Of a stretch of 9,101 bases of DNA, positions 7,181-9,101 are shown piece after piece (the first letter of the stretch is position 1; every line of letters starts with the position of its first letter). The stretch comes from JAOUFP01 sp947085825 (GTDB lineage Bacteria; Nitrospirota; Thermodesulfovibrionia; Thermodesulfovibrionales; UBA6898), in the NCBI GenBank assembly GCA_947085825.1, contig CAMTXX010000071.1, positions 1 through 9,101 of the forward strand, given 5' to 3'. The notes beneath the pieces were generated by a model. It did not search any database, was not told where the DNA came from, and worked only from the letters and a program-made list of their open reading frames with translations. The position numbers and the translations under genes were made by a program.

Positions 7181-7210
7181 TTGTAAATATAAGACCCGCA
7201 GCGTTATAAT
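7181..7210 (+). promoter_or_regulatory. Sigma-70-type promoter for the YkgJ-family gene
   Basis: A perfect TATAAT (7205-7210) is preceded by TTGTAA (7181-7186, four of six matches to TTGACA) with an 18-bp spacer. The predicted start site is near 7217-7218, about 25 nt before the ATG at 7243 and only about 10 nt before an upstream TTG at 7228. This favours the ATG as the start. Confidence 0.6.
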
Positions 7211-7242
7211 AACCCTCAATAACTGCCTTGCGGATTACTAAC

Positions 7243-7989
7243 ATGGAAATGACCGACACTATTAACAGCATACCTGCGGAGAGATTACACAATGACGACT
7301 CTTTTTCATTCGGCTGCAGCAAAGAGCTTGAATGTTTTAACTGTTGTTGCAGGGACATAAACCTGTTTCTCACACCCTATGATATTCTAAGGATAAAGAG
7401 AAGGCTCAAAATCCCCTCATACGACTTCCTCAAGACATATACGTTTCCGCTCTTTCCCGAAGAAGTCGGGCATCCGGTAATACTCATGAAAATGCTCCCT
7501 GATGAAACGAAAAACTGTCCATTCGTGAGCGATGAGGGATGTATGATATACGACGACAGGCCCTGGTCCTGCAGAAGTTTTCCGCTCGGGCCTGTTTCTG
7601 ACGCCACTGACCCGGAATTCGAACTGGTCAAAAGGGATTTTTGCCTCGGCTTTGGCAGCAACAAAAAGCATACTGTCAAGAAATGGCGTGACACCCAGAA
7701 TATCGGGTTCTATGAAGAGATGAACGATGAATGGAAAAAGATAACCCACCATGAAAACTTCACATCACTTAATCTGCTCCAGGGTGAAGCACGGGACATC
7801 TTTTTCCTGGGCAGCTATAATATAGATGAGTTCAGGAATATGGTCTTTAATGGTAATTTCCTGAATTATTTCGATATAGAGAAAAAAACTCTTAAAAAGA
7901 TGCGCTCTGATGAAACCGAACTGCTGAGGTTTGCCTTTAAATGGCTCAGACATGTGCTTTTTGGTGAAAGCGTTTTGAAAAGAAAATAA
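7243..7989 (+). CDS. YkgJ-family cysteine-cluster protein (putative metal-chelating)
   Basis: A 248-residue soluble protein of the YkgJ/UPF0153 family, annotated as binding zinc or iron through clustered cysteines; its biochemical role is not established. The N-terminal cluster is Cys25, Cys31, Cys34-Cys35-Cys36, followed by the family stretch INLFLTPYDILRIKRRL. The second cluster is CPF (Cys92), Cys100 in GCMIYDDRP and Cys110 in CRSFPLGP, with Cys134 further on. The residue at Cys34 appears to be Ala in the related sequences I remember, giving an unusual run of three cysteines. The C-terminal third has no recognised domain. The start is uncertain: the ATG at 7243 fits the promoter, while ATG 7249 and TTG 7228 are alternatives, and none has a clear Shine-Dalgarno sequence. 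It is divergent from the electron-conduit operon and may share its control region. No terminator was seen after it. Confidence 0.85.
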   Translation: MEMTDTINSIPAERLHNDDSFSFGCSKELECFNCCCRDINLFLTPYDILRIKRRLKIPSYDFLKTYTFPLFPEEVGHPVILMKMLPDETKNCPFVSDEGCMIYDDRPWSCRSFPLGPVSDATDPEFELVKRDFCLGFGSNKKHTVKKWRDTQNIGFYEEMNDEWKKITHHENFTSLNLLQGEARDIFFLGSYNIDEFRNMVFNGNFLNYFDIEKKTLKKMRSDETELLRFAFKWLRHVLFGESVLKRK

Positions 7990-8030
7990 TCATTTTGCTT
8001 TAATTCCAGTTTGCAATCAAGATGGCACTA

Positions 8031-8138
8031 AAACCACCCCCCCCGGCCCCTCCTTAACCAACAGTAGGCCGGACGGAGCCGCAAAGGAGGGGAGTTAGCT
8101 CCCCGCCTATTTTAGGAGGGGATTAAGGGGTGGTATTT
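8031..8138. repeat. GC-rich imperfect inverted-repeat element (MITE-like)
   Basis: The ends are imperfect inverted repeats: AAACCACCCC at the left and GGGGTGGTATTT at the right, with CCCCTCCTTA facing TTAGGAGGGG further in. The centre holds a perfect hairpin, GGGGAG-TTAG-CTCCCC (8089-8104). The element has a strongly different base composition from the AT-rich sequence on both sides. It lies in the 286-bp gap between the YkgJ gene and the zinc-ribbon gene and codes for nothing recognisable. It looks like a member of a dispersed family distinct from the repeats bounding the window. A run of eight C (8037-8044) is a place where sequencing length errors are likely. Confidence 0.7.
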
Positions 8139-8163
8139 GGAGTAAATACATTTTTATCTAATC

Positions 8164-8172
8164 TGCTATAAT
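8164..8172 (+). promoter_or_regulatory. Extended -10 promoter for the zinc-ribbon gene
   Basis: TGCTATAAT is a perfect extended -10 (TGn plus TATAAT). No good -35 is present at normal spacing, which extended -10 promoters can tolerate. Transcription would start near 8179, giving a leader of about 97 nt that contains the hairpin at 8205-8254. Confidence 0.5.
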
Positions 8173-8204
8173 AATTAAAGCAATTAGTTTATTAATAACC
8201 ATAG

Positions 8205-8258
8205 AAGGGGTTTAATTTGCAAAACACATTCTGGAGCCAAATTCAAACCCCCTTTTTT
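8205..8258 (+). terminator. Terminator-like hairpin in the zinc-ribbon gene leader
   Basis: AAGGGGTTTAATTTG (8205-8219) pairs with CAAATT (8238-8243), AAA (8245-8247), CCCC (8248-8251) and TT (8253-8254), making about 15 bp with single bulged C residues at 8244 and 8252 and an 18-nt loop. Six T follow the CCCCC arm (8253-8258). This resembles an intrinsic terminator, yet it ends only a few bases before the Shine-Dalgarno sequence and downstream of the likely promoter, so it would act as an attenuator. Alternatively it ends read-through from the YkgJ gene. No antiterminator or ligand-binding fold was recognised. Confidence 0.5.
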
Positions 8259-8275
8259 CTAAAGGAGAAGGCAAA

Positions 8276-8926
8276 ATGGAACAGGTGATGGAAGACAAAA
8301 AGGTGGCATGTCCTCATTGCGGGCAGAAGCTTAATAAATGGAGTGTCCCGAGTTTTAATTTCTCTGACGGGCTGGGATGGTGTACGCCCTTTCTGTATGT
8401 ATGTTTTAACGATGACTGCAAGTTCTTCAAGAACAGTTGGAAACAGATGAGCGAGACCTATGGCCAGGAAATGGGCTACCGCTATATGCTTCACCCTGAT
8501 TCAGGAGAGTCCTCAAGTATTCCGGTAGGCAACAGACAAGCCATGAAAGGCGATATCATTGATGAAATACAGGAAGCCCAGGAAAAAGAAGACCTTGAGG
8601 CAAGAAAAAAAGCCTTCCAGATGCTGACTGATTACTTCATCAGCAAAGACGTGGATTCTATCCTGAGTTTGCTTATGGACGAAAATGGATTCGGCAGTGT
8701 AAGGCTTAAAGCTGCGGAGCACCTTGGTGAGCTCGGAGACATCCGTGCAGTCGAACCTATGGCAAACTGCAAATTCAGCCATGAGGTGATACAGAAAAAA
8801 GTCGAGGAATCGATCAAAAAGATACACAAGAAAAACTTCACCATGGAATGCCCTTACTGCGCCGAGATCATCAAGATACGGGCAAAGCTCTGCAAGCACT
8901 GCGGGAAAGACCTGACAGCACAATAA
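8276..8926 (+). CDS. Zinc-ribbon / HEAT-like / zinc-ribbon protein of unknown function
   Basis: A 216-residue, probably cytoplasmic protein with zinc-binding modules at both ends. The N-terminal ribbon uses Cys12/Cys15 (CPHCG) and Cys43/Cys48 (CFNDDC), resembling compact Ogr/Delta-like fingers. A linker with IPVG (82-85) is followed by a charged helix (about 95-120). Residues about 139-183 look like one or two HEAT-like helical repeats (GSVRLKAAEHLGELGDIRAVEPM). The C-terminal ribbon is Cys192/Cys195 (CPYC) and Cys206/Cys209 (CKHCG). A good Shine-Dalgarno sequence (AAAGGAG, 8261-8267) lies 8 nt before the ATG and fixes the start. Such modules usually mediate protein or nucleic-acid binding; I do not recognise a specific function. 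It is the last gene before the right-hand repeat. Confidence 0.82.
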   Translation: MEQVMEDKKVACPHCGQKLNKWSVPSFNFSDGLGWCTPFLYVCFNDDCKFFKNSWKQMSETYGQEMGYRYMLHPDSGESSSIPVGNRQAMKGDIIDEIQEAQEKEDLEARKKAFQMLTDYFISKDVDSILSLLMDENGFGSVRLKAAEHLGELGDIRAVEPMANCKFSHEVIQKKVEESIKKIHKKNFTMECPYCAEIIKIRAKLCKHCGKDLTAQ

Positions 8927-8963
8927 TAGTCTTCACCCTCCCCTTAGTCCCCTCCCGTCCAGG

Positions 8964-9101
8964 GCTGAGCGTTGGACACAAATAGTGCTGGACACGGGAA
9001 AGTTAGATATGACAAGAAGAAATTTCAGTAATTCCCCCTTAAAAAAGGGGGATAAAGGGGGTTGTGAATACGATATGGAAGAAGAAAGCAAGAAACAACC
9101 C
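8964..9101 (+). repeat. 138-bp dispersed repeat, right inverted copy
   Basis: This is the inverse partner of 5-142, matching at all but one position. It starts 38 nt after the stop of the zinc-ribbon gene, just past a C-rich tract (8937-8960) that may belong to a different repeat. It contains the hairpin CCCCCTT-AAAA-AAGGGGG (9034-9051) and GGGGGTTGT (9057-9065), whose partner ACAACCC runs off the window end. In the direction of the adjacent gene, both copies read in the same orientation. The hairpin lacks a following T-run, so it is not a classic intrinsic terminator, though it could protect transcript 3' ends. Confidence 0.9.

Noticed and set aside
7095..7373. A 92-codon minus-strand frame covering the divergent control region
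   Set aside because: It overlaps the YkgJ promoter and start and shows no domain or usable ribosome binding site.
1..9101. CRISPR array, tRNA, rRNA or transposase gene
   Set aside because: No regularly spaced direct repeats, cloverleaf, rRNA-like sequence or transposase motif was seen anywhere in the window.

Overview
The window (mid-GC, densely coding, Gram-negative) looks like an anaerobic or microaerophilic metal-cycling bacterium of the Nitrospirota or Desulfobacterota kind. The support is a decaheme cytochrome with an outer-membrane porin, a long multi-heptad chemoreceptor, and short C-rich/G-rich dispersed repeats between genes. The taxonomic placement is inference. No rRNA, tRNA, transposase or CRISPR array was seen.

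Layout. Positions 187-7009 hold five genes, all on the minus strand, read from right to left: a lipoprotein decaheme c-type cytochrome of MtrA/DmsE type (5996-7009); a large outer-membrane beta-barrel whose ATG overlaps the cytochrome stop as ATGA (4005-5999); a periplasmic ferric-iron-binding protein of FutA/AfuA type (2942-3955); a methyl-accepting chemotaxis protein (794-2932); and a low-molecular-weight protein tyrosine phosphatase (187-702). Short gaps (-4, 49, 9 and 91 bp) suggest one operon. A 233-bp AT-rich divergent control region (7010-7242) separates it from two plus-strand genes: a YkgJ-type cysteine-cluster protein (7243-7989) and a zinc-ribbon/HEAT-like/zinc-ribbon protein (8276-8926). 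The last of these has its own extended -10 promoter and a terminator-like hairpin in its leader.

How the genes may work together. The cytochrome and porin form a plausible electron conduit across the outer membrane, as in MtrAB or PioAB. The next genes encode an Fe(III)-binding protein with the full FutA ligand set and a chemoreceptor, with no ABC permease in view. This arrangement suggests that electron exchange with extracellular iron is linked to periplasmic iron capture and to taxis. That coupling is the main candidate for something undescribed here; it is inferred from gene order and family identity.

Repeats. The window is bounded by two copies of a 138-bp repeat in inverted orientation (5-142 and 8964-9101, one mismatch). 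Each copy starts about 40 nt past the stop codon of the outermost gene. A different GC-rich inverted-repeat element lies at 8031-8138. The bounding repeats could be a dispersed MITE-like family at which an assembly stopped, or the ends of a mobile unit.
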